Shown piece after piece: positions 1 to 9,324 of a DNA stretch of 64,000 nt; position 1 is the stretch's first letter; the number at the start of each line of letters is the position of its first letter. The stretch is from Roseomonas sp. AR75 (GTDB lineage: Bacteria; Pseudomonadota; Alphaproteobacteria; Acetobacterales; Acetobacteraceae). The position numbers and the translations under genes are program-made. The stretch spans positions 930,001-994,000 of the forward strand of contig NZ_STGB01000005.1 in NCBI RefSeq assembly GCF_005222815.1, written 5' to 3'. The notes under the pieces are model-generated. The model was given only the letters and a program-made list of their open reading frames with translations. It was not told where the DNA came from and ran no database searches.

Positions 1-1598
1 CGGATTTCGGTGCGCGCGACGGGCAGGCCGGCGGCCTCCACCACGGCGCGCGCCACGGCGGCTTCCTCCACCATGCGCGCATCCAGCGCAGCCGCGTCCA
101 GCCCATCGAGCGAGAGATTCACCGTGCGCACCTGGTCGTGCCGCACATCCGCAATCACGCAGCCGATCGCGCTGGTCACGCCGGGGAAGCGCGGCACCAG
201 CGCGGCCTTCAGCCCGACCTCCTTGATCAGCGCGCCGACATGCAGCGCGCCGCCGCCGCCGAAGGGCAATGCGACGAATTTCTGAGGGTCATGCCCGCGC
301 TCGATCGAGACCAGCCGGATCGCGCCCGCCATCTTCGCATTCGCGACGCGCACGATCGCCTCCGCCGCCGACATCGGATCGAGGCCGAGCGGCGTGCCGA
401 CATGCTGCGCGATGGCGGCCTTCGCGCCCTCCACGTCCAGCCGCGACAGCGCGCCGCCGATCGGGCGGTCCGCATTGATGCGGCCGAGTACGACGTTCGC
501 ATCCGTCAACGTCGGCCGCGTGTTGCCCTGGCCATAGCAGACCGGGCCGGGACGGCTGCCCGCGCTTTCCGGCCCGACCTGCAGCAGCCCGCCGCGATCC
601 ACATGCGCGATGGAACCACCGCCCGCGCCGATGGTGGTGATCTCGATCATCGGCGAGCGGATCACCAGGCCGAAATCGATCGTCGCCTGCGCCGCGAGTT
701 CCATCCGCCCGCCGGTGACCAGCGAGACATCGAAGCTGGTGCCGCCGAGGTCGCAGGTGATCGCGTTCTCGAACCCCGCCGCGCGCGCGATGGCCGCCGC
801 CGCGATGACGCCGGCGGCAGGCCCGGACAGCGCCGTGCGCGCGGGGATGCCGCGCGCGGTGGCGGTGGACATGATGCCGCCATTCGACTGCACGATGTGG
901 AAGCGGCCTTCGAAGCCCGCCTGGTTCAGCGCGCCTTCCAGCTTGCCCAAATAGTTCGCCACGCCCGGCTGAAGATAGGCGTTGAGCGCGGTGGTGGAGG
1001 CGCGCTCGAACTCGCGGATCTCCGGCAGAATCTCGCTGCTGACGCTGACATGCGGGTTCGGCCAGATGGCGCGCACCGCCGCCGCGGCCGCGCGTTCATT
1101 CGCGGGATTGGCGTAGCTGCTGATGAAGACGATGGCGCAGGCCTCGGCGCCGGCCGCGATCAGCTCATGCGCCGCATCCTGCACGGCCGCGACGTCGACT
1201 GTCGTGTGGACCGTGCCGTTCGCCAGCGTGCGCTCCGCCACCTCGATGCGCATGTCGCGCTCGGCGATGGGATGGAACTCGCCCCAGAGCCCCCAGGTGT
1301 TCGGCCGGTCTCGGCGCCGCATCTCCAGCACGTCGCGGAAGCCGGCCGTAGTGATCACGCCGAGCCTGGCGCCCTTGCGCTCCAGCAGCGCATTGGTGCC
1401 GACGGTCGTGCCATGCACGATCGCCTCGAACCCGGCCGGGCCGCCCAGCGCGCGCAGGCCGTTCATGAAGCCCACCGCCTCGTCGCCGCGGTTGGACGGC
1501 ACCTTGGCGGTGCGGAACGCGTTCTGCGCGGGATCGAACAGGAACAGGTCGGTGAAGGTGCCGCCGACATCCACGCCGACGATGGGTTTGCTGGTCAT
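1..1598 (-). CDS. hyuA: Hydantoinase/oxoprolinase subunit A (HyuA), 3' part cut by the window
   Basis: This is the ATP-binding subunit of the hydantoinase A/5-oxoprolinase/acetone carboxylase-beta family, which with HyuB hydrolyses cyclic amides such as hydantoins or 5-oxoproline in the cytoplasm. About 532 codons are present of a family length near 690; the C-terminus lies beyond position 1. The N-terminal phosphate-binding motif VGVDVGGTFTD is at residues 7-17. Further on are SNGGIMS, SGPAAGV and CDLGGTSFDVS, all typical of the actin-like ATPase fold. The ATG at 1596-1598 overlaps the hyuB stop as ATGA, so the two are translationally coupled. Linked Liv transporter genes suggest that an imported nitrogenous compound is the substrate. 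The exact substrate cannot be read from sequence. Confidence 0.93.
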   Translation of the reverse strand, partial: MTSKPIVGVDVGGTFTDLFLFDPAQNAFRTAKVPSNRGDEAVGFMNGLRALGGPAGFEAIVHGTTVGTNALLERKGARLGVITTAGFRDVLEMRRRDRPNTWGLWGEFHPIAERDMRIEVAERTLANGTVHTTVDVAAVQDAAHELIAAGAEACAIVFISSYANPANERAAAAAVRAIWPNPHVSVSSEILPEIREFERASTTALNAYLQPGVANYLGKLEGALNQAGFEGRFHIVQSNGGIMSTATARGIPARTALSGPAAGVIAAAAIARAAGFENAITCDLGGTSFDVSLVTGGRMELAAQATIDFGLVIRSPMIEITTIGAGGGSIAHVDRGGLLQVGPESAGSRPGPVCYGQGNTRPTLTDANVVLGRINADRPIGGALSRLDVEGAKAAIAQHVGTPLGLDPMSAAEAIVRVANAKMAGAIRLVSIERGHDPQKFVALPFGGGGALHVGALIKEVGLKAALVPRFPGVTSAIGCVIADVRHDQVRTVNLSLDGLDAAALDARMVEEAAVARAVVEAAGLPVARTEI

Positions 1599-3271
1599 TC
1601 GCGGTATCCGTAGTCACGCGCCGCGGCTTCCGGCGAGACGAAGCCGAGCCGAATGTCGCGCGCAACAGCCGCCTTAGGCCGCTTCGCCGCATCACCCCAG
1701 CCGCCCCCGCCTGGCGATTCGAGCCGCACGCGCTGCCCGGCCTGGATCTTCACGCCGACGACCTTGCTGGCCATCGGCGGCGTGCCCCAGCCGCCCTCCG
1801 TCTGCCAGGCGAAGCGCGTCAGCGCGCCTTCCCCGCCGCCGGTGACGCCGAAGGGCGCGTAGCGGCCCCGCTCGCCGAGCAGCGCGACCTCGGTGGTGCC
1901 GGGCGACAGCGCCTCTATCTCATAGACCGCGCCGACGCCGCCGCGATGCTGGCCGACACCGCCGCTGTCCGGCCGCAGCGCCCATTGCGTGAACATCACG
2001 GGATACGCCGCTTCCAGGATCTCCGCCGGCGGAATGGTCGCGGTCGAGATCGGGTTGTTGGCGTGGTGCAACCCGTCCGTCTCCGGGTTGCCGCCGAAGC
2101 CGCCGCCGAAGAACGAGAACATCACCCACCGCGTGCCGTCCTTGCGCTGGCCGGAGAGCGACAGCGCGTTGATCGTGCCGAAGGGCGCGGCCGTCGCGCG
2201 CTCCGGCTGCGCCTTCCCCAGCGCGCCGAAGATCACGCCGATCAGGCGAAGGATCGTCTCGGTGTAGCCGGCCATCGGCCGCGGCGGACCGGCGCCGAGC
2301 ACGGTATTGTCCGGAATCACGAACTCGATCGGCCGCAGCACGCCGGCATTGGCGGGCACATCCGGGAAGGCGTGCTTCAGCGCCACGTAGCAGGCCGCGA
2401 CGCTGGTCGCGCGGCTGATGTTGATCGGGCCGAGGCAGGCCGCGCTGCTGCGCGAGAAGTCCAGCACCATCCGCCCGTCGCGCACCGTCATGTCGAGCGC
2501 GATGGTCAGGCGTTCATCCACCACGCCGTCATTGTCGAGATAGTCCTCGAAGCTGTAGCGGCCCTCGGGAAGGGTGCGGATCTCCGCTTCCATCAGTGCC
2601 GCGGCGCGGTCGGCCAGCGCGGCGAAGGCGGTTTGCAGCTTCGCCTCGCCATGCTCCTCGATGAGCTGGACCATCCGCCGCTCGCCGAGATCGAGCGCGT
2701 TGAGCTGCCCGTTCAGGTCGCCCCAATTGGATTGCGGCACGCGGGAATTGGCGTTGAGGATCTCCAGGATGTCCTGCTGCATGACGCCCGCGCGGATCAG
2801 CTTCACCGGCGGGATGCGCACGCCTTCCTGGTGGCTTTCCGTGGCGCGCGGATTGTAGCCACCGGGCACGTTGCCTCCGATGTCGAGCCAGTGTCCGACG
2901 CTCGCGATCCAGCAGAAGACCTGCCCGTTGCGGAAGATCGGCCGCACCAGCCGGAAGTCGTTGAGATGCGTACCGCCTTCATACGGGTCGTTGAAGATGA
3001 AGGTGTCGCCCGGCTCCAGCGGCGTGCCACCCTGCACGCGCCGGATCACCGCCTGCACGGCGAAGGACATGGCACCCACGAAAATCGGCAGTCCCTTCGT
3101 GCCCTGCACCAGCGTCGCGCCCGTCTCGGCATGATACAGGCCGTGGCAGGCGTCGCGCGCCTCCGCGATGATCGGGTTGAAGGCACTGCGGTAGAGCGTC
3201 GCGTCCATCTCGTCCGCGATCTGCTCAAGCCGTCCCTTCAGGACGGCGAGCGTAACCGGATCAAGCGTCAT
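1595..3271 (-). CDS. hyuB: Hydantoinase subunit B (HyuB)
   Basis: This is the catalytic partner of HyuA (hydantoinase B/oxoprolinase C-terminal family), 558 aa, the normal length for the separate subunit. The family hallmark NDPYEGGTHLND is at residues 94-105, and the segments GHWLDIGG and GGFGGNPETDG further support the assignment. It hydrolyses five-membered cyclic amides, usually with ATP hydrolysis by HyuA. The gene overlaps hyuA by four bases at its stop and the upstream MmgE/PrpD gene by four bases at its start, so the three are one transcript. Substrate (N-methylhydantoin, 5-oxoproline or another ring) is undetermined. Confidence 0.94.
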   Translation of the reverse strand: MTLDPVTLAVLKGRLEQIADEMDATLYRSAFNPIIAEARDACHGLYHAETGATLVQGTKGLPIFVGAMSFAVQAVIRRVQGGTPLEPGDTFIFNDPYEGGTHLNDFRLVRPIFRNGQVFCWIASVGHWLDIGGNVPGGYNPRATESHQEGVRIPPVKLIRAGVMQQDILEILNANSRVPQSNWGDLNGQLNALDLGERRMVQLIEEHGEAKLQTAFAALADRAAALMEAEIRTLPEGRYSFEDYLDNDGVVDERLTIALDMTVRDGRMVLDFSRSSAACLGPINISRATSVAACYVALKHAFPDVPANAGVLRPIEFVIPDNTVLGAGPPRPMAGYTETILRLIGVIFGALGKAQPERATAAPFGTINALSLSGQRKDGTRWVMFSFFGGGFGGNPETDGLHHANNPISTATIPPAEILEAAYPVMFTQWALRPDSGGVGQHRGGVGAVYEIEALSPGTTEVALLGERGRYAPFGVTGGGEGALTRFAWQTEGGWGTPPMASKVVGVKIQAGQRVRLESPGGGGWGDAAKRPKAAVARDIRLGFVSPEAAARDYGYRE

Positions 3272-4659
3272 CGTGCGAGCAGCTCCGTCAGCGCGGCGGC
3301 TTCGGCATGCGGCGCCAGCGCCATCACCGCCTCCTCGATCGCCTGCGCGCGGGCGGCGCCATAGACGGGATCGGCGAGGTCGCGGAATTTCTGGCGCACC
3401 TCCGCTTGCGTGTAGGGATCCTCGGTGTCGCCGCGATTGGTGGTCACAGAAGCCTCATGCACGCTGCCATCGGCCATCGCGATGCGGACGCGCGCAGGCC
3501 GCAGGCCAGGAAGCTGCGCGGTCATCGCGGGGTCCTCATTCACAGTCACGCGCCGCGCCAGAGCCTGCACTGCGGGGTTCTCCCGCGCGGGGCCACGGAA
3601 GGCGGGCACCGTCGCGGCACCATGCAGGATGGTCGTCGCCAGCGCGAAGGGGATGGAGAACTTCGCGGCCAGCATGTTGGGCGCCAGCGGGGAATCCAGC
3701 TGCGCGGCCCAGACATAGGTGTCGACTTCGATGGCCTTCACCTGGTCCGGCTGCAGCGCCCCCGCCTTCGCCGTGATCTGCGCCAACGCATCCAGCGCGC
3801 CATGCGTGTAGCGGCAGGCGGCGTGACGCTTGAAGTAGTTGCGCGCGATCTCCCAACGCGTGCCGAGATCCGCGACCATCTCCTCCGGCCGGAAATCGGT
3901 GGCGCTGACATGGCCGAAGACCGTGGCGACGCCGTCGCGCTCGCCCTCGAAGCCGCTGCGCAAGAGGTCCCACACCGTCAGGCCGAGCATGTTGGCGACG
4001 CCCGCATAGGTGTTCCGGACGGTCCCGCCTTCCAGCATTGTCTTGCGTGACGTCGCCAGGCCCAGTGACGCCGCCATGTTGATCACGCCGCGGAACTCGC
4101 CCGCCGTCGCGCCATGCAGCTTCGCAACGCCCATCGCAGCACCCAGCGTCCCCCAGGTGCCATGCGGATGCATCGCGACGTTGAGCTTGCTCGCGATGCC
4201 GACGCGGCTGCCGAACTCGTAGCCGATGGCCAGCGCCGTCAGCAGCGCAGCGCCATCCCCGCGCGGCGCGGCCAGCAGCGCGGGCACGACATGGATGGCG
4301 GGATGGCCGCGGCAATACTGGTTACCCTCGTCCAGTTCCAGCATCGTGCCGGCGGTGCCGTTGAGGAACGCCGCCGTGCCCGGCCGCGCCGCAACCGGCA
4401 GGCCGATCACGGGGGCATCGCCCGTGCCCTCCCGCGCGGTCATGCGCGCGGCCAGCGCCTGCACCTCGGCTTCCTGCGAACCGGCCGCGATGGCGCCGAT
4501 GGAATCCAGCAGCACAAGGCGCGTGCGCTGCGCGACCTCCGCCGGCAGGTCCGCGAAGCGCAAGCGCGCCGCGAAGCCGCACCACTGCTCGAGCCAGGCC
4601 GGCGAGGCAGCCGCCATCAGCACCGAGGCCGGCTCCACGCCCTTCGTCACGATCGCCAC
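3268..4659 (-). CDS. MmgE/PrpD family protein
   Basis: A 463-aa member of the MmgE/PrpD family, whose characterised members include 2-methylcitrate dehydratase and the immune-responsive cis-aconitate decarboxylase; many bacterial members have no known reaction. The conserved segment LDEGNQYCRGHP at residues 109-120, followed by a PALLA motif, corresponds to the family active-site region. It overlaps hyuB by four bases and starts 13 bases after the livF stop, so it belongs to the Liv-Hyu transcript. No other methylcitrate-cycle gene is nearby, so a dehydratase or isomerase role in degrading the imported compound is more likely than propionate metabolism. That role is inference. Confidence 0.9.
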   Translation of the reverse strand: MAIVTKGVEPASVLMAAASPAWLEQWCGFAARLRFADLPAEVAQRTRLVLLDSIGAIAAGSQEAEVQALAARMTAREGTGDAPVIGLPVAARPGTAAFLNGTAGTMLELDEGNQYCRGHPAIHVVPALLAAPRGDGAALLTALAIGYEFGSRVGIASKLNVAMHPHGTWGTLGAAMGVAKLHGATAGEFRGVINMAASLGLATSRKTMLEGGTVRNTYAGVANMLGLTVWDLLRSGFEGERDGVATVFGHVSATDFRPEEMVADLGTRWEIARNYFKRHAACRYTHGALDALAQITAKAGALQPDQVKAIEVDTYVWAAQLDSPLAPNMLAAKFSIPFALATTILHGAATVPAFRGPARENPAVQALARRVTVNEDPAMTAQLPGLRPARVRIAMADGSVHEASVTTNRGDTEDPYTQAEVRQKFRDLADPVYGAARAQAIEEAVMALAPHAEAAALTELLAR

Positions 4660-4672
4660 GGGGAATTCTCCC

Positions 4673-5374
4673 TCAAAGCCCGAGATAGGCCCGCTTCAGC
4701 TCCGGATCCTCGCGCACCTGCGCGGCGGGACCGGACAACGCGAAGCGGCCATGTTCCAGCACATAGGCGCGATCGGCAATGTCCAGCGACTGCGCCACGT
4801 TCTGCTCCACCAGCATGATGGCCAACCCGTCCGCGTTCAGGCGGCGGATCAGCGCGAACATCTCCTCGACGAGCAGCGGCGAGAGGCCGAGCGAAGGCTC
4901 GTCCAGGATCAGCAGCTTCGGCTCGGCCATCATGCCGCGGCCGATCGCCAGCATCTGCTGCTCCCCGCCCGAGAGCGTGCCGGCAGCCTGGCCGACGCGT
5001 TCCTTGAGCCGCGGGAAGGTGGTGAACACACGATCGAGATTTGCCGTGCGGTTCGCCTTCGCGCGACGATACGATCCCAGTTCCAGGTTCTCCCGCACGC
5101 TGAGATTGGGGAAGATCTTGCGCCCTTCCGGCACCTGGATCAGGCCGCGCGCCATGATCTCGGCCGGGGAGCGCGCGGTGATGTCGTCGCCCTGGAACGC
5201 CACGGTGCCGCCACGCGGCTTCACCAGCCCGCTGATCGCCATGTTGAGCGTTGTCTTGCCTGCGCCATTCGAACCGAGCACGGCCACGATCTCGCCCGCG
5301 CGCACCTCTAGCGAGACGCCCTCCAGCACACGGGTCAGGCCGTAGCCGGCGACGAGATCCTTCACCTCAAGCAT
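4673..5374 (-). CDS. livF: Branched-chain amino-acid-type ABC importer ATPase LivF
   Basis: ATPase subunit, 233 aa, of a HAAT-type importer. Walker A GSNGAGKTT is at residues 34-42, the signature LSGGEQQ at 134-140, and Walker B LLILDEP at 154-160, followed by SLGLSP, which is typical of LivF. It works at the cytoplasmic face of the LivH/LivM channel together with LivG. The last eight bases of livG overlap its start. That overlap exists only because livG carries a C-terminal extension encoded by a repeat (see 5396-5438). Confidence 0.95.
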   Translation of the reverse strand: MLEVKDLVAGYGLTRVLEGVSLEVRAGEIVAVLGSNGAGKTTLNMAISGLVKPRGGTVAFQGDDITARSPAEIMARGLIQVPEGRKIFPNLSVRENLELGSYRRAKANRTANLDRVFTTFPRLKERVGQAAGTLSGGEQQMLAIGRGMMAEPKLLILDEPSLGLSPLLVEEMFALIRRLNADGLAIMLVEQNVAQSLDIADRAYVLEHGRFALSGPAAQVREDPELKRAYLGL

Positions 5375-6182
5375 GGGAAGAACCTTCGGGCGGCCGATTC
5401 AGACCTTCGGGCCTGCCGGCCCTGCGGTCATCGGACGCCTGCAGCCGGGTTGCCGCGCCATGGCCGAGATAGGCCTCGATCACCGCCGGGTCGCGCACGA
5501 CCTCCGCCGGCGTGCCGCCGGCGATGATGCGGCCCTGCGCCAGCACATGCACGGCCTCGCACAGGTTCATCACGGCCTGCATGACATGCTCGATCATGAA
5601 CACGGTGATGCCGCTGTCGCGGATGGCGCGCACGACGGGAACGATGTCGCGCACCTCGGACGGGTTCAGCCCGGCCAACACCTCGTCCAGCAGCAGCAGC
5701 TTCGGCTGGGTGGCGAGCGCCTTCGCGAGTTCTACGCGCTTGCGGCCCGCGACCGTCAGCGCCGCCGCGGGCTTGTCGAGTTCCGCCGCCAGACCCACCC
5801 GATCCGCGACCTGCTCGGCCATCGCCAGCGCATCGGCGCGCCGCCGGTGCCGCAGGAAGGCGCCGACGGCGATGTTCTCCCGCACGGACAGCCCCGCGAA
5901 GGGCTGCACGATCTGGAAGGTGCGGGCGATGCCGTCCTGCGCCAGGCGGTGCGGCGGGCGGCCGGTGATCTCCTCGCCGCGCCACAGCACGCGGCCGGTG
6001 GTCGGCTTCTCGAAGCCGGAGACGATGGCGAACAGCGTCGTCTTGCCCGCGCCGTTCGGCCCGATCAGGCCGGTGATGCTGCCTTCCTTCACGGTGAAGC
6101 TGGCATCGCCCACGGCCAGCAGGCCGCCGAATCGCTTGGAGACCGAATGCACTGAGAGGAAGGCGGGATCCGGCTCGATCAT
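5367..6182 (-). CDS. livG: Branched-chain amino-acid-type ABC importer ATPase LivG with repeat-derived tail
   Basis: ATPase subunit, 271 aa. Walker A GPNGAGKTT is at residues 41-49; the degenerate signature TVAGRKR and the Walker B LLLLDEVLAGLNP at about 162-174 are typical of LivG-like subunits of this importer class. The ATG at 6180-6182 overlaps the livM stop as ATGA. Family members normally end just after the EAYLG motif (here 236-240). This one continues for about 31 residues, of which 249-262 are encoded by a 43-bp repeat also found at iorB. The extension makes the gene overlap livF by eight bases. The tail is unlikely to matter for ATP hydrolysis. Confidence 0.94.
   Translation of the reverse strand: MIEPDPAFLSVHSVSKRFGGLLAVGDASFTVKEGSITGLIGPNGAGKTTLFAIVSGFEKPTTGRVLWRGEEITGRPPHRLAQDGIARTFQIVQPFAGLSVRENIAVGAFLRHRRRADALAMAEQVADRVGLAAELDKPAAALTVAGRKRVELAKALATQPKLLLLDEVLAGLNPSEVRDIVPVVRAIRDSGITVFMIEHVMQAVMNLCEAVHVLAQGRIIAGGTPAEVVRDPAVIEAYLGHGAATRLQASDDRRAGRPEGLNRPPEGSSHA
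5396..5438 (-). repeat. 43-bp in-frame coding repeat, copy 1 (LivG tail)
   Basis: This 43-bp block is 39/43 identical to 11826-11868. Read on the minus strand in the livG frame it encodes ASDDRRAGRPEGLN. The other copy encodes ASDDRSAERPEGLN in the iorB frame. It contains a small hairpin (GGGCC, four-base loop, GGCCC). A second short copy of the motif CCCGAAGGT lies just beyond it towards livF. Confidence 0.8.
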
Positions 6183-7129
6183 CGCCGCCCCCGCCACATG
6201 CGGATGAGGCCCGGGATCTCGCGCGGCGGGAAACGCACCACCAGGATCAGCAGCACGCCGAAGATGACGAGGTCGAGGCCGGGGATGCGGCCGACCAGCG
6301 TCTTGGTGAACTCGGAAAGGCCGTGCAGCACCACGCCCCCCAGCACCGGCCCGAACACCGTGCCCGCTCCGCCGATGATCGGCGCCAGCAGCGCCTCCAC
6401 GCTGATCCAGGTGCCATAGGCGATGTTGGCGTCGAGATAGAGGAAATACTGCGCATAGAGCGCGCCCGCAGCGCCGGTGATCGCGGCCGACAGCGCGATG
6501 GCCGAGAGCTTCACGCGCAGCGCATCCACGCCCAGCGCGAGTGCCGCGCTCTCGTTCTCGCGCACAGCGACGAGCTGTGCGCCGAGGCGCGAGCGTTCCA
6601 GCGCCCGAGTCACCAACAGCGCCACGGTCACCAGCCCGAGCGCGATCCAGTAGAAGCTCGCCCGGGAGTCGAACTGGAAGTTCGCCGGCCGGACATCGAG
6701 CTTGATCAGGATGCCCGCCGCACCGCCCGTCATCTCGCTGGCATTGGCAAGCACGCGAAACACCTCGGCGAAGGCCAGCGTGACCAGCGCAAAATAGCTG
6801 CCGCGCAGCCCGGAGCGGAAGGAGAGGAAGCCGATCACGGCGCCGATCATGCTCGCCGCGGCGATGCCGCCCACGAAGGCGGGATACGGGTTCACGCCAT
6901 AGCGTGTCTGGAGGATCGCGGTGACATAGGCGGCGGTGCCGAAGAACGCCGCGTGGCCGAAGCTGTACTGCCCGCCATAGCCGCCCAGGATGTTCCAGCC
7001 CTGCGCGGCGAGGCAGATGATCAGCGTGAAGACCGCGAAGTTCAGCCAGGTATTCTGTGTGACGAACAGCGGAAGCACCGCGGCCACGGCGGCGAAGAGC
7101 GCGATCGGAAGGACATCCCTCGCGGTCAC
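6179..7129 (-). CDS. livM: Branched-chain amino-acid-type ABC importer permease LivM
   Basis: Membrane subunit, 316 aa, with about eight to ten hydrophobic segments and the LivM hallmark GYGGQYSFGHAAFFG near residues 50-64, followed by FRSGLRGSYFALVTLAFAEV-type sequence. I start it at the GTG (7127-7129) because this codon overlaps the livH stop as GTGA and gives the usual length. The much longer open frame upstream runs antiparallel to no known family. It pairs with LivH to form the channel for a solute delivered by the receptor at 8011-9225. The substrate class is probably an amino acid or amide. Confidence 0.93.
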   Translation of the reverse strand: MTARDVLPIALFAAVAAVLPLFVTQNTWLNFAVFTLIICLAAQGWNILGGYGGQYSFGHAAFFGTAAYVTAILQTRYGVNPYPAFVGGIAAASMIGAVIGFLSFRSGLRGSYFALVTLAFAEVFRVLANASEMTGGAAGILIKLDVRPANFQFDSRASFYWIALGLVTVALLVTRALERSRLGAQLVAVRENESAALALGVDALRVKLSAIALSAAITGAAGALYAQYFLYLDANIAYGTWISVEALLAPIIGGAGTVFGPVLGGVVLHGLSEFTKTLVGRIPGLDLVIFGVLLILVVRFPPREIPGLIRMWRGRR

Positions 7130-8004
7130 GCCTTCGCTCCGAACAGGCCCGTCGGGCGGAACAGAAGGACGAGGATGAAAATGAGAAAAATGCCGATCTG
7201 GCCGAGGCTTTCGCCAAAATAGAGGCCCGAAAGGCTCTCCACCACGCCGATGAACAGGCCGCCCAGCAGCGCGCCCGGCACGCTGCCCATGCCGCCCAGC
7301 ACCACGATGGTGAAGGCCACCAGCACGAAGGCGTTGCCGACCCGCGGGTTGACGTAGAAGAAGGGCAGCAGCAGGCAGGCGGCGACCGCCAGGCAGGCCG
7401 TGCCGATGCCGAAGGTCACGGCGTAGATGTGCTTCACGTCGATGCCGACCAGCGCCGCGCCGGTGCGTTCCTTCGCCACCGCGCGGATCGCGCGGCCGGT
7501 GTCTGTCATCGTCAGGATCACGAACAGCACGGCGGCGACCACGAAGGCCACGCCGAAGCCGACCACGCGCGGGAAGCCCAGCAGCATGGGCCCGAGCTCC
7601 ACGACCTCCATCGCGTAGGGCACCTGCACCGACAGCGTATCGGAGCGGAACACCGCCAGCATCACGTTCTCGATGATGATGGAGAGGCCGAGCGTGACGA
7701 GCAGGATGTTGGAATCCTCGCCCCGGCTCGCCGGCATGATGACAAGCCGCTGCACGCCGTAGCCGAGGACGAAGAAGATCGGCACCAGCGGCAGGATGGC
7801 GACATAGGGATCGAGGCCGAAGACGCTCCACGCCACGAAGGCGGCATACATCGCCAGCGTCAGCAGCGCGCCATGGGCGAAGTTGATGATGTGCAGCACG
7901 CCGTAGACCAGCGTCAGCCCCAGCGCGACCAGGCCGTAGATGGCGCCGGTGAGGAGGCCGTTGAGCACGGCCTCCCCGATGATTTCAGGCGGGTAGGATC
8001 GCAA
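7126..8004 (-). CDS. livH: Branched-chain amino-acid-type ABC importer permease LivH
   Basis: Membrane subunit, 292 aa, of normal LivH length. The N-terminal pattern LTGAIYGLVALGLTLVYGVL and the following INFAHGA are the family signature, with about eight hydrophobic segments after it. It begins six bases after the receptor gene stop and ends overlapping livM. Together with livM, livG, livF and the receptor it makes a complete HAAT importer in one transcript. Confidence 0.95.
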   Translation of the reverse strand: MRSYPPEIIGEAVLNGLLTGAIYGLVALGLTLVYGVLHIINFAHGALLTLAMYAAFVAWSVFGLDPYVAILPLVPIFFVLGYGVQRLVIMPASRGEDSNILLVTLGLSIIIENVMLAVFRSDTLSVQVPYAMEVVELGPMLLGFPRVVGFGVAFVVAAVLFVILTMTDTGRAIRAVAKERTGAALVGIDVKHIYAVTFGIGTACLAVAACLLLPFFYVNPRVGNAFVLVAFTIVVLGGMGSVPGALLGGLFIGVVESLSGLYFGESLGQIGIFLIFILVLLFRPTGLFGAKA

Positions 8005-8010
8005 CGCGGA

Positions 8011-9225
8011 TCAGTTTGCAGGCCAGGGGAAGATCGGCCGCGCGTCGGCGAATTCCTGCGGGAAGATCACCTTGATGTCGTTGTCCTGCACCTGGGTGTT
8101 CACCGCCTGCGCCGCCTGGTTCTGGCCGTTCTCGAACTTCGTCGGGCCGTAGGGCATGATGTGCTTCGTGAAGCTGCCATCGGTCTTCGCCAGGGCGTCG
8201 ATGACCGCGGCGCGGTCGGCCTTGCCGGCACGCTCCAGCGCGTCCGCCACCAGCATCACCGCCGAGTAGTTCAGCGGTGTGTTGTAGAGCCAGAAGCGGT
8301 TCTGTGCCTCGACCGCGCGCCGCAGCTCGGCGGTCTTCGGCTTGCGCGGGTCGGGCCAGTGGTTGACGTCCATCACCAGATTGGCCGCCTGCGGGAATTC
8401 GCGCACGAAGCGGTAGTTGGAAGCGGCGCCGTTCAGCACGCAGTAGATCGCCTTCGGCCGCACGCGGCGCTGCTGCAGCGTCTGCGACAGCAGCACGAAT
8501 TCGGCATAGTAGCTGGACGGGATGATCAGATCCGGGTTCAGCGCGCGGATGCGCAATGCCACGTTCGACATGTCGCGCGCCGGCGTCGGGTGGCTGATCG
8601 TCTCCAGCACCTCGAAGCCGCGCTTCGGCAGCTCGGCCTGCATCAGCCGTGCCATGCCGGAGCCGAACAGCCCGTCCTCGTGCACGACGACCACGGTCTT
8701 CGCGGGCTTGCCGGCGGCGTCGTTGATCTTCACCAGGTTGTCCAGCGCGCCGGCCGTCACCTTCCCGAAGCCCGGGCCGAAGCGGAAGGTGTTCTTGAGG
8801 CCCCGCGACACGATCTGGTCGGACACACCGACATCCACGACATAGGGCAGGTCGTAGCGCGACGCCGCCTGCGAGGCCGCCAGGCAGATCGGGCTGGCGA
8901 AGCCGCCGACGATGGCGACGACGCCTTCCGAATTCATCCGCTCCACCTCGGCCACGCCGCCTTCGGGGTTGGATCGGGCGTCGCCGAAGATCATCTCGAT
9001 CCGCGCGCCACCCAGCGCCCGGACGCCGCCGCCATTGTTGATCTCGTTGATCGCGAATTCGGCGCCGAGACGGCCGTATTCGCCATCCTGCGCCAGCGCG
9101 CCGGTGACGGGCTGAAGGATGCCGAGCTTGACGGCGGGCGCCTGGGCGCCGGCGATGCGGGGCGCGGCAAGCGCGGCCGCCGCGCCGAGCAGCACGGCCC
9201 GGCGGGAGGGCGAGAGGGCGATCAT
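8011..9225 (-). CDS. Periplasmic receptor of the Liv-type importer
   Basis: A 404-aa type I periplasmic binding protein (Peripla_BP_6/LivJ family). The N-terminus carries a twin-arginine-like signal (SRRAVLLGAAAALAAP, cleavage near AGAQA). The mature start VKLGILQPVTGALAQDGEY is typical of amide or amino-acid receptors of the AmiC/LivJ superfamily. It delivers solute to LivHM and is the first gene of the importer block. Its neighbours HyuA/HyuB and PrpD are candidate catabolic enzymes for the ligand. The ligand cannot be told from sequence. Confidence 0.93.
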   Translation of the reverse strand: MIALSPSRRAVLLGAAAALAAPRIAGAQAPAVKLGILQPVTGALAQDGEYGRLGAEFAINEINNGGGVRALGGARIEMIFGDARSNPEGGVAEVERMNSEGVVAIVGGFASPICLAASQAASRYDLPYVVDVGVSDQIVSRGLKNTFRFGPGFGKVTAGALDNLVKINDAAGKPAKTVVVVHEDGLFGSGMARLMQAELPKRGFEVLETISHPTPARDMSNVALRIRALNPDLIIPSSYYAEFVLLSQTLQQRRVRPKAIYCVLNGAASNYRFVREFPQAANLVMDVNHWPDPRKPKTAELRRAVEAQNRFWLYNTPLNYSAVMLVADALERAGKADRAAVIDALAKTDGSFTKHIMPYGPTKFENGQNQAAQAVNTQVQDNDIKVIFPQEFADARPIFPWPAN

Positions 9226-9304
9226 CGGTGTCTTTCTCCCTGTGCGCGGGCCCGGCCCGCCGCCGTTATCTGCGCCGGGCCGCGCCGGAGGGCAAGATGT
9301 TGTC

Positions 9305-9322
9305 CGGACGAGTCGGTCCGGC
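9305..9322 (-). terminator. Short hairpin just after the Bug gene (weak terminator or spacer)
   Basis: CCGGAC and GTCCGG form a perfect six-base stem around a six-base loop, three bases past the Bug receptor stop. A second GC hairpin (GCGGGCC/GGCCCGC-type) lies at 9246-9260 before the Liv receptor. Neither has a T tract, so transcription could be attenuated rather than stopped. Confidence 0.3.
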
Positions 9323-9324
9323 CG

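Noticed and set aside
5399..5431. Ten-codon minus-strand ATG frame inside the 43-bp repeat (also at 11829-11861)
   Set aside because: Both copies keep ATG and TGA, giving MTAGPAGPKV and MTAAPRGPKV, but no ribosome-binding site precedes either, and the livG frame already explains the conservation of copy 1.
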